Origin: Paramicrosporidium saccamoebae
Taxonomy: Eukaryota > Rozellomycota
Assembly: GCA_002794465.1 (NCBI GenBank)
Contig: MTSL01000208.1
Span: 62,001 to 126,000, forward strand
Length of the DNA: 64,000 nucleotides
Direction: 5' to 3'
Both the position numbers and the translations under genes were made by a program. Positions 38,919-50,662 of the stretch are shown here, piece after piece (the first letter of the stretch is position 1; each line of letters begins with the position of its first letter). A model generated the notes under the pieces. That model worked only from the letters and a program-made list of their open reading frames with translations, was not told the origin of the DNA and searched no databases.

Positions 38919-40911
38919 TTAGTCCATATCCATCTGAGGTGCCTCAACGCTATAGGGAGTGGATGCTTCAGAATCCACAGATGCTGCCTTGGCCCGCTCC
39001 ACAATGCGAGAGATGAATGGTTTAAAGATAGATTTGAGCTCATCCAGTTTCTTGACATATTCCTCTTTGCCAACTTCTGCTCCTTCGCCGTAAAGCCAAT
39101 CTTCTGCAGTCATTAGAGCCGATCCTGCGCTTTCTCGCTCCTGCTCACTGGACACTTCAGAATAACATTCTTCGAGCTTGTTCCGGGCTTCGTAAATAAA
39201 CTCCTCAACGGCGTTCCGTCGATCATCAATCTCAGCGATTAGCCGGTCGTGGAGAGACATTGCGATTTCCGCGTCCTTCATCTTTTGCACAGTGGCGCGT
39301 GGGAGACGGAAAGTTTCGACTTTGATCGATAGAGAAGTCACGTGTGTCTTCGCTTCCTCCTTGCCCTCCTCATCAGTGGGCACGGCGGTGGTGACTTCTA
39401 CACGCGGCTTGGTAATATCCACAAGACCACTGGAATTGACATGGGCATCAAATACCATGGTAGAGCTTTCATTAATTTCGAGATCCTTGGGCGCAGTGAC
39501 TGTGAACTTGGCAATCTGGGAGGGAGTTCCCGCTGGCAAACTAGTCAAATCGCTATAGTGCGCCTCAAAGTTCAAGGGGAAAGAGATGGAATGATCCAAG
39601 GTAAGGGTAAAGGTATGGGTCTCGCACGTATTTGATCCGGCCGGAAAGATTTCTACCTCTCCAAGATTTTGGTCACCGACAAGCTTGATCGGGAAGTACA
39701 CTGTATCGGCAATCTTGTACTCTCTGACACGAACAAGCGGGCTATCAATGGCACAGAGCAAGGCGCATCCACGCGACACTGCTTCGTCAGCGTTTAATGT
39801 GGTACTAGCTTCTTTACCAAATATTTGGGCGATGCGGGCCTTGATAGATGGGATACGAGTGCACCCTCCAATAATCTCGACCGAATCAATATCCTCGACC
39901 GAAATGTTTGCTTTTTGGAGCAGTTCCAAAATCGTCTTTTCAACACGATCAACCAAAGACATTGACAGTTCTTCGAATTGGGCACGCTCGGCTACCAGAG
40001 TAAAGTCTTCGCCATCAATGAGCGCCTCAAGATCCAACTTGGTCTTTTGAATTCCACTGAGGATTTTCTTAATCTTCTCACAGGCAACTCGAAGTCTTAG
40101 GAGCGCCTTCTTGTTGTTTCGAATATCAACTTTTTTAGTCTCTAAGAAATGCTCAGCAAAGTGGTTGGCCAGCACCTCGTCAAAGTCGCGACCTCCCAGA
40201 GACATGTCAAATGCGTGTCCTTTGATCTCTGCAGATCCTTTAAGGAAGCTTGCAACGCACATCTTCAGGCTCGAAAACCCAATATCCAAGATTATAACAT
40301 TCTTAGGCTTGTCAGCAGGAATGTCAGTCTTCATCATTCCATAGCAAACAGCGGCTGCGGTGGTATCGTTGACTGTGCGTAGGCAGTTTAGGCCTGCCAC
40401 CTCGGCAGCATCAATAAGGGAGCGACGCTCCTTTTCGGTAAAATAGGATGGCACAGAGATGACCACATCAGAGACCGGGAGCTTAGTCTCCGCATAAGTA
40501 ATAGCCTTCAACTTGCTCAGAAACATTCCAACAAGCTCGGTATTGGAAAAAACTGCATCCTCTTCACGATACGACACTGCAGCTCCAACCACGCCCTCCT
40601 TCTCTGCCAACTGGCAAGTCTCAAAGCCCTGCTCCACCGCAACTGCGGGCTCATCAGACAGTCGGCCTATAAGGCGAGGAAGATTGATGACGGTGTTTCT
40701 AAAGTTTCCAACCTGCAAGGTGCGAGCAGCATCGCCGGCGTATCTTTGCTTACGGTCAAAGGACACCATGGATCTAAAGTTAAAGAAATGCATGTCAACC
40801 TTACGGAGTAACACGGTCAGATACTTCATTGCAAACAACATCCACACCACCACCTCTAACAACAGCTACACGAGAGTTTTGCGTTCCAAAGTCAAATCCA
40901 ACCACTGACAT
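38919..40911 (-). CDS. SSE1: Hsp110/SSE1 chaperone (Hsp70 nucleotide exchange factor)
   Basis: Exons are 40805-40911 and 38919-40773, with a 31-nt intron. The product is 653 aa. The ATPase domain starts MSVVGFDFGTQNSRVAVVRGGG and includes VSVPSYFTEKERRSLIDAAEVAGLN, NDTTAAAVCYG, LGGRDFDEVLANHF and EIIGGCTRIPSIK. The substrate-like domain has a short acidic loop, then helices ending in a QMDMD tail close to the VDMD of yeast Sse1. Known role: exchange factor and holdase for cytosolic Hsp70. It is about 40 residues shorter than Sse1, mainly in the loop. STI1 in this window belongs to the same network. Confidence 0.93.
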
Positions 40912-41442
40912 TGTGAGAAACCCAGGGGTGGACGTAACTTGGGCTATACGGCCGGCACCCCTTGCCTTCTAGAACTTTCTAGGCCATCACGTAAATAGTG
41001 AGGTTTATTGCAAAGTCATTGAAAAGTCTCTTCAGTGAAGGTCTTTGATTCCTCGTATATTGCGAAACCTGTAGTAAACTGGCTTATAATCATAACATTT
41101 AAAGTATACTTTGAGATAGTATACCTACAGACTAGGGATTCCAATACAGGGTCTGTTAAACCGTATCCGCTTATGACTGTTAATCCTGGTAACTATCCTA
41201 CAACCCAATCCAGTTATCTTGAGGGTAGCGGCCTATAAAGGCATCACATAATTGAATAAAACACGGCCATCGCGTACTAAAAGGACCCTGCAGCCTCGCA
41301 TAACCATAACTCAACTACTGCAATGTTTGCAGTAAAGACTCTTTATCCGCCGATCCGTAGATACTCTTTCTCGCTATTACTCTACCATTCTACTACTTCG
41401 ATTACATTCTTTATGCATCCCAGGATACTGGATCCAAAAGAG
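40912..41442. other. intergenic, no gene seen
   Basis: 531 bp between HSP110 and tRNA-Val, AT-rich, with no recognisable coding frame or RNA. Confidence 0.5.
41436..41439 (-). terminator. possible RNA polymerase III terminator of tRNA-Val
   Basis: On the minus strand a T4 run follows the tRNA 3' end by 3 nt. Confidence 0.5.
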
Positions 41443-41516
41443 TGCTTCGACCCGGGATCGAACCGGGGGCCTTATCCGTGTAAAGGATACGTGATAACCA
41501 ACTACACCATCGAAGC
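41443..41516 (-). tRNA. tRNA-Val (UAC)
   Basis: On the minus strand: acceptor GCTTCGA pairs with TCGAAGC; D-arm around GTGTAGTTGGTTATCAC; anticodon stem TATCC/GGATA with loop TTTACAC (anticodon TAC); T-arm CCCGG/CCGGG around TTCGATC. Discriminator A at 41443. No intron. Confidence 0.96.
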
Positions 41517-41600
41517 AGCCACTTTATTGGGGGAATGGAAATACGTAATCGTGCTTGGAAAGTTGCAGCACAATTTATTTCGTTGATTATCATTGTCTCC

Positions 41601-43042
41601 ATGGTTGCACCTAGCTGTATAGTTGATATCCCGGTCGATTGTGACTTTACGATCCATAATATCCCCTTTGGTGTATTCCGAAACGAAAACAGCGCTCCGA
41701 GACCGTGTAGTGCAATTGGTGATTTTATCATAAACCTGGATGCCGCTGCTCATGCCGGAATATTCGATGACGGCTCATTAAAGTCCAAAGCCCGGGATGT
41801 ATTCGGCCAAGAGACGCTGAATGCGTTCATGGCATTGGGCAGGCCATTTTGGCGTGAGGCCCGTGCAGCCATTCAAAGACTCGTCACGACTGGCACTTCG
41901 CCACTTGAAACTGATTCGGCATTACGAAGCAAGATTCTAATTCCACGGGAAAATGTCGAAATGATCTTGCCCATTACAATTGGAGATTACACTGATTTCT
42001 ACTCTTCTCGTGAACATGCCACCAATGTCGGAACAATGTTTCGCGGAAAAGACAACGCCCTCCAGCCAAATTGGTAATCCTGTCCAGGTGGTTTGACACT
42101 TTGTAGGCTGCACCTTCCAGTGGGCTATCATGGACGTTCGTCGTCAGTTGTTGTCTCTGGAACTACCATCACTCGGCCCATGGGACAAATTAAGCCGCAG
42201 GAGGGAGCTCCCGTCGTATCAAATTCTAAAAAACTCGATTTTGAACTAGAAATGGTTCCACCATCATTCTCTTTCTATATATTCTAGGCATTTGTTGTCG
42301 GCGTCGGAAACGACCTTGGACAGAAAATTTCTATTGAAAAAGCCGATGAGCATATTTTCGGCATTGTATTAATGAACGATTGGAGTGGTAATGGCGCAGT
42401 CCACGTTCTAACGACATAGCACGCGACATCCAGGCTTGGGAGTATGTCCCATTGGGCCCTTTCCTTGGAAAAAACTTTGGAACCATCATTTCCCCATGGA
42501 TTGTGACTCTTGACGCTCTGGAGCCATTCCTAGTTCAAGGACCTGAAATGGTAAATTATGAAAGTGTTCCTAAGTCTAGTCTCCCCAACCGCTTTCGTAT
42601 CTTCAAGATCACCAGATGGGAGCATATGATGTTGATCTTCGGGTCTTGATTAAGGAGGGAAAATCTGGACAACAAAGCCTAGTCTGCAAGTCGAACCTAA
42701 AGTACCTTTATTGGAATTTCCGCCAACAACTGGCCCACCATACCATTAGCGGATGCAACATGCGTTCTGGAGATTTATGTGGTACCGGAACGATCAGTGG
42801 TCCGGTAAGACTCCTTTTAGTCCTCTAATTCGGAAATTTAGACCCCAGATTCGTTTGGATCCATGCTTGAACTTTCTTGGAATGGACAAAATCCAGTAAA
42901 GTTGCATGGAGACGCATCGCGAACGTTTATCGAGGACGGTGACATAGTCATTATGACAGGGAAATGTTCCAATCAACAGGGTATCAGTCTTGGCTTTGGG
43001 GAGTGCATTTGCCCAGTCAAATCTTCCCAAGAGAAGGCGTAA
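41601..43042 (+). CDS. FAH: fumarylacetoacetase
   Basis: Exons are 41601-42073, 42107-42254, 42288-42387, 42420-42550, 42580-42804 and 42842-43042; introns are 33, 33, 32, 29 and 37 nt. The product is 425 aa. Blocks: [116 protein letters not shown]. His and metal-binding Asp/Glu of the FAH active site are present. Known reaction: last step of tyrosine breakdown, giving fumarate and acetoacetate. The frame opens at ATG 41535 with a hydrophobic lead, but 41601 matches the family start. The stop at 43040-43042 overlaps a GTAAG donor-like site (see findings). Confidence 0.93.
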
Positions 43043-43190
43043 GTCTGATTCCCTCAATGAAAAACGCTAACTAATAAACCTGCCTTGATTTTACTGGCTG
43101 ATCGGCCTTGACAGGTTCTATTGGTTCGCACGTAACCTGCTTACCCCGTCCGCTCGGTTTGAAGGTCATCTGGGACTGTCGGTGCTGTGG

Positions 43191-46100
43191 ATGGTGGAAC
43201 AGACAGACATCATCTTTGCAGGTAGAGCTTTTACTAATACTAAAATATAGAGCGTTGTTGTGTCAATGTCGACACTGCATCCAAGGAGCCGACAGTCGCA
43301 ACTGGATATACGGATTCTACCTCGGCTGCAACTGGACATACGGACTCTACCTCGGCTGCAACTGGGCATATGGATTCTACCTTGGCTGAAGCTGGGCATA
43401 CAGGTTCCACCTCGGTTGTGACTGGAAACGGAAATCCCATCTCGGCTGAAACCGGATATACAGATTCCACCTCGACACTCCTTGGCGCCGTCGCTCGGCC
43501 TTCACGGCAGTCTGTTGATGGGTATCGTTTTGATGAGACTGTATCCACCATTTTCTATGGACGAAAAGTGTCCAACTCGAAATTAGCCTTGTATGGCCTA
43601 TCCGTCTTGCCCACTTTGGGATTTTCGTATCTGCTGGTCCGGTGGCTTCCTAGGCTTAAAGTTGCATTTTTCACCGTTTCATCTACTCTAAGCGAGGCCA
43701 CGCACATTTTTGTGGAAAACTCATTTGGTCAGGAAGAACTTGTCAAGATTGAGAGACGACGATTTAGGCCTGAAGATTCTCGTCTTGCACAATTCGTATG
43801 CGAGGATTCTTTTGGCTCCTATGTTGTTGCTCTAAACTATCGGCGAAATTTGTTCATCCTCGATGTCGACTCTGGATTATTTGTCCCCGTCGATAGTCTG
43901 TTGTCCAACTGTCTTCCAGAGGTCGAGGATAACATGTCCGGACTCACAGATACTCGCCACAAAGAGATTAAGCTTTTAGTGGGCTCAAATGTGATCGATT
44001 TGGAAGAAAAGTCAGCAATGCAAATCTTTTTCAACGAAATGTTGAATCCGTTCTACGTGTTCCAGGTCGCTAGCTTTTTCATTTGGATCTTTGAAAACTA
44101 CTACGTCTATTCTGTTGTTATCATAATTATGGCGACCACTTCTGCCATGTTGACTGTTTTTGAAACGAAACAGAATTTTGATAAAATGCGAAAGATGGCC
44201 CGATTCACCTGCTCTGTCAAAGCTTACAGAAATCGAACAACTGTATCAGTCTCCTCGGAGGATTTAGTTCCTGGTGACATTCTCCTGCTAGACAATGAGA
44301 TTGATAATATTCCCTGTGATGGAGTCCTCGTCAACGGAGATGCCGTAGTGGATGAGAGCATGCTGACAGGCGAGACTGTTCCTGTCAGTAAAACTGATAT
44401 TACTGATGACGTTTATTCAGCGATATATAACGGAACAAGAGCCGAAGATCCACGTTATTGTGTCTACAGTGGTACAAAGCTCCTTCGAAGCCGCCCTCGT
44501 CATGGCAAGCCCTCGATGCTTCTTGTCACCCGGACTGGATTTTTCACCGCCAAAGGAACGCTGATTCAGTCGATTCTTTTTCCAAGACCCAACAATTTTC
44601 AATTTTACCGTGACTCGATGCTTTTCGTTGGTATCCTCAGCGTCGTTGCCGCACTGGGATTCTCAATCGCTATTGTCAATTTTCTTAAGCTTGGATTCAG
44701 CGTCTATTATGTCCTTTTTAGAGCTTTGGATATCATAACCGTGGCGGTGCCTCCTGCTCTTCCTGCAACCATGGCAGTCGGCACAGTTTTTGCCATTCAG
44801 CGTCTGGAGAAGAAGAGCATTTATTGTATTAGTCCACCTCGAGTCAATGTCGCCAGTAAGGTTGAGCTACTGTGCTTTGACAAAACTGGCACGCTTACAG
44901 AAGAAGGTTTAGAGATTCTGGGCGTTCTTTCTGTAACTGCGTCGGGTGATCACACGTGCTTCTCCGATATAGTCAAAGATTCGCGTTCGCTAGCTAAATC
45001 GCCTATTCTAGTGCAACTCATGGCCACCTGTCATGGCTTGAGGAGAGTCAATGGACGTCTCTTGGGGGATTCACTAGACTTGAGGATGTTTGAATTCACT
45101 GGGTGGAATCTTGAGGAGGTTCGTGATGTTGGAGAAGCCATTGTTCCGACAATCGTCCGACCCCCCAACTCGAAACCTTTTGATGCAAAACTGCTACTCC
45201 AACCTGGGAGGTGTGATACAGAGTGCGGCGAGGTGGGAATTATTCGCCAGTTTGACTTTAATTCTAAACTTCGAAGAATGTGCGTATTGATACGACCACT
45301 TTCGAACGATACAATTCATTCGTTTGTCAAAGGGTCGCCCGAGTCTCTTTTGGAGATTTGCAAAAAAGAAACCATCCCTAATGATTATGGTCAGATGCTT
45401 GGATTTTATGCACACCATGGATATCGAGTCATTGGATGCGCATACAAGGTTTTTCCTGGACTCTCTTGGGTCAAAGCGCAGAAAATGTCCAGAGACCAGG
45501 CTGAGTCTGATTTGCACTTTCTGGGGTTTATAGTCTTTGAAAACCGCCTAAAGCCCGAGACTCGACCAACAATCTCAGTCCTGAATGATGCCAACATCAA
45601 ATCTATCATGGCGACTGGAGATAATATTTTTACGGCAATTTCAGTTGGTCGGGCTTCGGGGCTAATTGAAGAGTCTGCGCTTTTATTTTATCCCACGAAA
45701 TTCACTGAAGCCCGCTCTTCGAGGGATGTAATTTGGGAGTGCGTTGACGATGTTAATTTGGAATTTGATCGTGCGCGTCTGCAACCAGCAAAAGATCCGA
45801 GACCATTTGCGTTAGCCCTAAGTGGGGATTTTTTCGAGTGGATTTACGAAAGCTTCCCTGAAGAGTACGTGAAATGCATTCTTTCCCGATGCATTGTTTA
45901 CGCTAGAATGTCTCCACTTCAAAAGCAACTCTTGGTAGAGTTGCTGAAAAAGCGTCCTGCTATTGTGGGATTTTGTGGAGACGGAGCAAACGATTGTGGA
46001 GCTTTGAAGACAGCTGATGTGGGAATTTCGTTGAGTCAGGCTGAAGCCTCAATTGCCGCCCCGTTCACTAGCAAAATTGAAAACATTTCCTGCGTGCCCG

Positions 46101-46786
46101 AACTTTTGAAAGAGGGTAGAGCTTCGCTTGTGACTTCATTCTGCTGCTTCAAATACATGACTTTGTACAGCATGATTCAGTTCACGACTCTAATCTTTCT
46201 CTACTCCTTCGGGTCCACATTAACTGACGGTCAATTCGTGTACATCGACTTGTTCCTGATTGTGCCTCTTGGTATACTGATGAGCAGGTATGCGCCCGCA
46301 AATACCCTTGTAGCGGCACAGCCAACAGCAAAGTTGATTTCACCCAATGTTTTAGTTCTCATAATGGGGCATATTGTATTGCAAGCCTTGAGCCAATACC
46401 TCGTATACAAGTATTTGGCTGCGCCATTATTAAATGACTGGACGGCCCTCCCTGATGACCAGGAAAATGTGGTCAATCCGACAACCTCTCTGATGTTCCT
46501 ATTCTCCTCCTTCTTGTATCTGTCCTCGGCCTACACATTTTCTTCTGGCAAACCTTTTCGACAGAGCTTCTATCCTCCGTTTGTACTGTACAGCGCCATA
46601 GGTGTTCTGGCCTCTGTTGTTGTGGTTTTTTGCCGGATTAGTTGGCTCGATGAGTGGTTGCAATTGACACATATTCCCTTGGACGCTCGCCTCTGGATTA
46701 TAGTAGCAGCCGTCCTTTACTTCATATCCACATGCTTATTTGATCGTGCTGCGACTGCAGTCGTCGCCTCTGTACTGAAACACTAG
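43191..46786 (+). CDS. P5B-type ATPase (ATP13A2/Ypk9-like)
   Basis: Modelled exons are 43191-43221 and 43251-46786 with a 29-nt intron; a fallback start is ATG 43370. The product is about 1188 aa. After a repeat-rich N-terminus come the P5 membrane helices, TGET loop (DESMLTGETVPVSK), the P5B signature VPPALPATM, phosphorylation site LLCFDKTGTLT, FVKGSPES, and the hinge GFCGDGANDCGALK. Six C-terminal helices follow. Known role: lysosomal/vacuolar polyamine exporter in the P5B group. The region upstream, 43119-43190, is in the same frame without an ATG, so the 5' end is uncertain. Confidence 0.9.
43298..43477 (+). repeat. 30-bp tandem repeat in the P5B N-terminus (6 units)
   Basis: Six 30-bp units encode ATGYTDSTSA and variants; the first three are nearly identical and the last three have drifted. 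Confidence 0.9.
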
Positions 46787-46888
46787 CCCCGACGATTTCT
46801 GCCAAACTCACTATAGATTGTACACATTTTGTAATTCGAATTCGCGTTAATAGATTACCTTTACTATTTAACAATAGGTCCTCCATTC

Positions 46889-47242
46889 ATGTTTTCAACG
46901 CGCGGCTACCGAGCCTTGGCAGTGTATCTATCGCAACCAAGACACTATATAACAACAGCCACATCGAGAGAAATTCTCATAAAGAGGCTACGTCACCAGT
47001 CGCTCAAGAGGGGAACGTCGGAGAATGGTATCCTACTAGGCGACTTTTCTGCAACAGCGTTGGCTGCCTTGAGCAGCGAAGAGCTTGTTGAATATGAAAA
47101 GATCATATCCGAGAATGATGTGGACCTGTTCAACTGGTTGAGCGGTGTACAAAAACCTCCAAACAACTACCTCCAGTCTACAGTATTTGTCAAGTTGGCA
47201 GAGCATTATGATGCAAAAAAGAACCCAAAACACTTCAAATAA
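46889..47242 (+). CDS. SDH5: succinate dehydrogenase assembly factor SDHAF2/SDH5
   Basis: 117 aa, single exon. A basic, Ser/Thr-rich presequence (MFSTRGYRALAVYLSQPRH) precedes the family core: LIKRLRHQSLKRGTSENGILLGDF, LSSEELVEYEKIISENDVDLFNWL. Known role: flavinylation of the SDH catalytic subunit in the mitochondrial matrix. Its presence implies a working succinate dehydrogenase. A string ttaacaatag ending 12 nt before the ATG may be the end of a 5'UTR intron. Confidence 0.93.
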   Translation: MFSTRGYRALAVYLSQPRHYITTATSREILIKRLRHQSLKRGTSENGILLGDFSATALAALSSEELVEYEKIISENDVDLFNWLSGVQKPPNNYLQSTVFVKLAEHYDAKKNPKHFK

Positions 47243-47727
47243 AGCTAGCTTTATGCATATGTTTGAATAGGAAAGTTTTGACGATGGAAACCTTTCCGAC
47301 GCTGGCGCACTGAGAAACTGAGATTTAGGCGGGCATTCAGCGATCCACTCTCAGGACTGGGGTGTCACAGCAGCCTCCATACAGGGACCTCTTGTTATAT
47401 GATAAACGAGAGCTGGCTCCACTAAATACAGACTGCTTTTATAAGACTTTTTTCATCTGATTACGGTTATGAATGAGGGTTATTGTCCGTCCAACGTAGC
47501 GGATTGGCCTGCCACTACGGGACGTTCAGATCCTTCCAACCAATAGGGAACGCTACCCCAGGAGCGACTATTCTATTGGTCAGTCCTGACCAATGAATGC
47601 GAGAGGGGCTAAGCCTCTGTGGCTGGCAAATACGGTTCAAAAAGGGGGCCCGGTTGAATTTTCCAGCGTCGATCGATAAGGCGATATCGGCCGTAAATTT
47701 TGGCGCCACAAACAGCTTAGGAGTACC
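47243..47727. promoter_or_regulatory. intergenic region with three CCAAT boxes upstream of the CRZ1-like gene
   Basis: 485 bp without a gene. ccaat at 47540, attgg (inverted) at 47575 and ccaat at 47590 lie within 55 bp. They are the densest such group seen here, 135-190 bp before ATG 47728. Confidence 0.55.
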
Positions 47728-48690
47728 ATGCCGAAACAAGACCAGTCTGTCTATAGCAAAAAGCTCGAAGCCAGCGTTGAAGGCTTAGCGTTGCAAGACC
47801 TGTATCCCACCGAAAGCTTGGAGTTTGCTGCTGAAAGAGTCCAATGTCTTGAGCTGGAGAGCGCAGTCTGGGAACAGCACCAAAAACTCCAACAGTTAAG
47901 TGTCTTGCCTGCGAATGTAGAGGCTGCCAACGAGCTGGCTCGTGAAGGCGCCCACTTGGCGGAGCTTCACCTTCACACGGGGCAGCAGGCTCGCCTCAGA
48001 AGTAGCTCGGTGTCCTTTGTAAATCCATTCCTACAGGAGGACAACGGGCTTGGTGAAAGAATCTACGCCCCACCGGTGATGGCTGCTAATAACCACGGCA
48101 CGCCTATACACATGACGGAACAGCTATATCGTGGGTTATATCATTTCCCTGCCGCTGGAATGGCCCCAGGCAGCTTTTTAAATGTTTCTACCCAACACCA
48201 TGGAATGGATGGCATGTATCAAAGCATGGGTGCTCAAATGAACCGTCGATTCTCTCTTGCCCATCCCTCTGTTAGTGGGTATGAACTCCCTATTCCTGGC
48301 CATCCACACCATGATAGCAGCATCCAGTTTGTTATGGAAGATCCTTCTGGTAAGGAAAATGCGAGAGAAGGTGGTATGGTTACAGGGGATCATGCACGCC
48401 GCCACTCTATGGGCACCCCCCATCTTTATTGTTGCCCATGGACTGGCTGTAACAAAGTCTTCAATCGATTTTACAACCTGAGGTCTCACTATCGGATCCA
48501 CTCGGGTGAGAAGCCATTCACCTGTAACTATTGTGATGCTGCATTTGCTAGAAACCATGATTTGAAACGCCATGAACGTATCCATCTGAAAACAAAACCC
48601 TATGCCTGCCCCTCCTGCAACAAATCGTTTTCAAGGAACGATGCTATGAATCGGCATATTAGGCTTAATAGCTGCGCAAGGACAAATTAG
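47728..48690 (+). CDS. CRZ1-like C2H2 zinc-finger transcription factor
   Basis: A single exon of 320 aa. Three C-terminal C2H2 fingers (about 232-318): CPWTGCNKVFNRFYNLRSHYRIH, CNYCDAAFARNHDLKRHERIH, and CPSCNKSFSRNDAMNRHIRLNSC. The second and third fingers closely follow CRZ1/PRZ1 (FxRNHDLKRHxRIHxxxKPFxCPxCxKSFSRxDAxxRH). The N-terminal 230 residues are His/Met/Pro-rich without a clear calcineurin-docking PxIxIT motif. In other fungi CRZ1 enters the nucleus after calcineurin removes its phosphates. Calcineurin B is in this window; regulation here is inferred. Confidence 0.82.
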   Translation: MPKQDQSVYSKKLEASVEGLALQDLYPTESLEFAAERVQCLELESAVWEQHQKLQQLSVLPANVEAANELAREGAHLAELHLHTGQQARLRSSSVSFVNPFLQEDNGLGERIYAPPVMAANNHGTPIHMTEQLYRGLYHFPAAGMAPGSFLNVSTQHHGMDGMYQSMGAQMNRRFSLAHPSVSGYELPIPGHPHHDSSIQFVMEDPSGKENAREGGMVTGDHARRHSMGTPHLYCCPWTGCNKVFNRFYNLRSHYRIHSGEKPFTCNYCDAAFARNHDLKRHERIHLKTKPYACPSCNKSFSRNDAMNRHIRLNSCARTN

Positions 48691-48803
48691 TGGCTTTATT
48701 CATTTTTCCACTTGGTGCCGGCGCCACCCTGAATCGGATTTGTAAGATAAACGGGAAATAAATTTTAGATTTTTCTTTTAGTGGCGGGAATTTCTAGTGT
48801 GAC

Positions 48804-50589
48804 ATGCGTGAAGTCATCACTATCCACGCCGGCCAATGCGGCAATCAAAGTATCGAATGACAGTCTCACAATAACTTGCATAGTTGGTAACACATTTTGG
48901 AAACAGCTCTGCGCTGAACATGCTATCCGTCCAGACGGAACTATTGAACCCGAAGCCATCACCCGTGACGATGGCGATCGTAAAGATGTCTTCTTTTACC
49001 AAGTATCCCGCCCTAATAACGACTAAATTCAAGGCCGATGATGACCATTATATTCCGCGTGCGCTGCTGCTAGATTTGGAGCCACGGGTAGTTCATATTG
49101 ATGCGCTTTTAATTGCAGGTGGTGAGTTCCATTCTCCAATCAAGTCATGGCTCCATTTATAATCCAGAGAACATTTACGTTGCCTCGGATGGTGGAGGAG
49201 CCGGTAATAACTGGGCATATGGCTATGCTCAGGCAGCACGTCTGGAAGATGGAATTCTGGATATGATTGAGCGTGAAGCTGAAGGAGCTGATAATTTCGA
49301 AGTGCTTGCAATTCGATTTTCTAAATTACTGTAGGGCTTCCAGCTATGCCATTCTATTGCCGGAGGTACGGGATCGGGGTTGGGTTCCTTGTTACTGGAG
49401 CGATTGCAAGACAGATTTCCCAAAAAACTAATTACCACCTTTTCTGTCTTTCCAAACACAGATGATGTGAGTGATGTAGTTGTGCAACCATACAATTCCA
49501 TACTATCCATGAAGCGGTTGACGGCGCACGCGGATTGCACAGTAATATCGACTTTATCTGATTGATCTATAGGTACTCCTTGACAATGCTGCCATAAATC
49601 GAATTGCTGCAGAAAAACTCCACATTACAAATCCAAATTTTGCACAGGCAAATCAGCTAGTAGCCAGGAGACAATTGCAATCTCATTCTTAGATTTCCAC
49701 TGCCATGGCTGCCATGACCTCGACAATCCGATTCCCTGGATATTTCTACAATGACATGTCCAGCATCGTCTCCTCTCTGGCTCCAGTTAAAAACTGCCAT
49801 TACGTTATCGCTGGCTACACTCCCTTCTCGGCCGACGTTGTTGATAATGTATCCTCGTTGTCTTTGAGTGCTTTTTAATCCTATAGGCAAAGATGACTCG
49901 TAAGACGAGCGTGTTTGATGTCATGAGACGACTTTTACAGCCAAAGAACTTGATGGCAACCATTTCACCAAGTAAGAAAAGCTCGTATTTGTCGATTTGG
50001 GGAGTTATACGCGGAGAGGTAGATTCTCTCGATGTAGTCACTGTGTCTTTTGTTAATCCTGTTATAGCTTCACAAGAGCATGCTGCGCATTCGTGAGCGC
50101 CAGTTGGCAAACTTCGTACCTTGGGGACCGGCAGAGTTCAACATGTCCATCGGTCGCAACTCGGCTCATACTGGAAATTCCACGCGTGTAAANNNNNNNN
50201 NNNNNNNNNNNNNNNNNNNNNNNNNNNNNNNNNNNNNNNNNNNNNNNNNNNNNNNNNNNNNNNNNNNNNNNNNNNNNNNNNNNNNNNNNNNNNNNNNNNN
50301 NNNNNNNNNNNNNNNNNNNNNNNNNNNNNNNNNNNNNNNNNNNNATTTTAACGTTGTAGCTCTTCAAAAAAACCTGTGATCAGTATGATCGCCTGCGAAA
50401 AAGGAATGCCTTCATGGATCAGTATCGTCGTGAGGCCATGTTCAGCGAAAATCTGGACGAATTCGACTCTGCTAGGTAAGTATATATGCATTGGCATCAT
50501 CTTGTAGGGAAATTGTTCAGAATGTGCTTGATGAGTATCAGCTCATGGAGGACCAGGATTACCCTATACTTTCGGACAGCCGCCGCTAA
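48804..50589 (+). CDS. TUB4: gamma-tubulin, interrupted by an assembly gap
   Basis: Exons are 48804-48849, 48884-49002, 49034-49087, 49119-49301, 49335-49541, 49573-49659, 49693-49848, 49887-50033, 50068 to the gap, about 50357-50475, and 50508-50589. Placed introns are 34, 31, 31, 33, 31, 33, 38, 34 and 32 nt, plus one ending at about 50356 after the gap. Text is gamma-type, not alpha or beta: [99 protein letters not shown]. The GTP-binding GGTGSG loop is intact. Known role: microtubule nucleation. The gap hides about 40-50 codons around the conserved SGLMMANHTSI region. Confidence 0.95.
50193..50344. other. assembly gap (152 N) inside gamma-tubulin
   Basis: A run of N within or next to the ninth exon of gamma-tubulin. 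Reading frame resumes with [15 protein letters not shown] after an acceptor (gttgtag). Confidence 0.99.
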
Positions 50590-50662
50590 CCCACTTCTAT
50601 GCACTAAAATTTGGATTACAGCAGCCGTTTATATAAATACATTTGTACCAAGTAGACATGTA

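Noticed and set aside
42452-42649. Frame broken inside fumarylacetoacetase
   Set aside because: Removing a 29-nt intron (42551-42579) recovers the conserved SPQPLSYL...AYDVDLRV text.
47338-47354. A third copy of the dispersed repeat (agcgatccactct, inverse of about 33505)
   Set aside because: Only 13 bp match and the flanks differ, so it may be chance.
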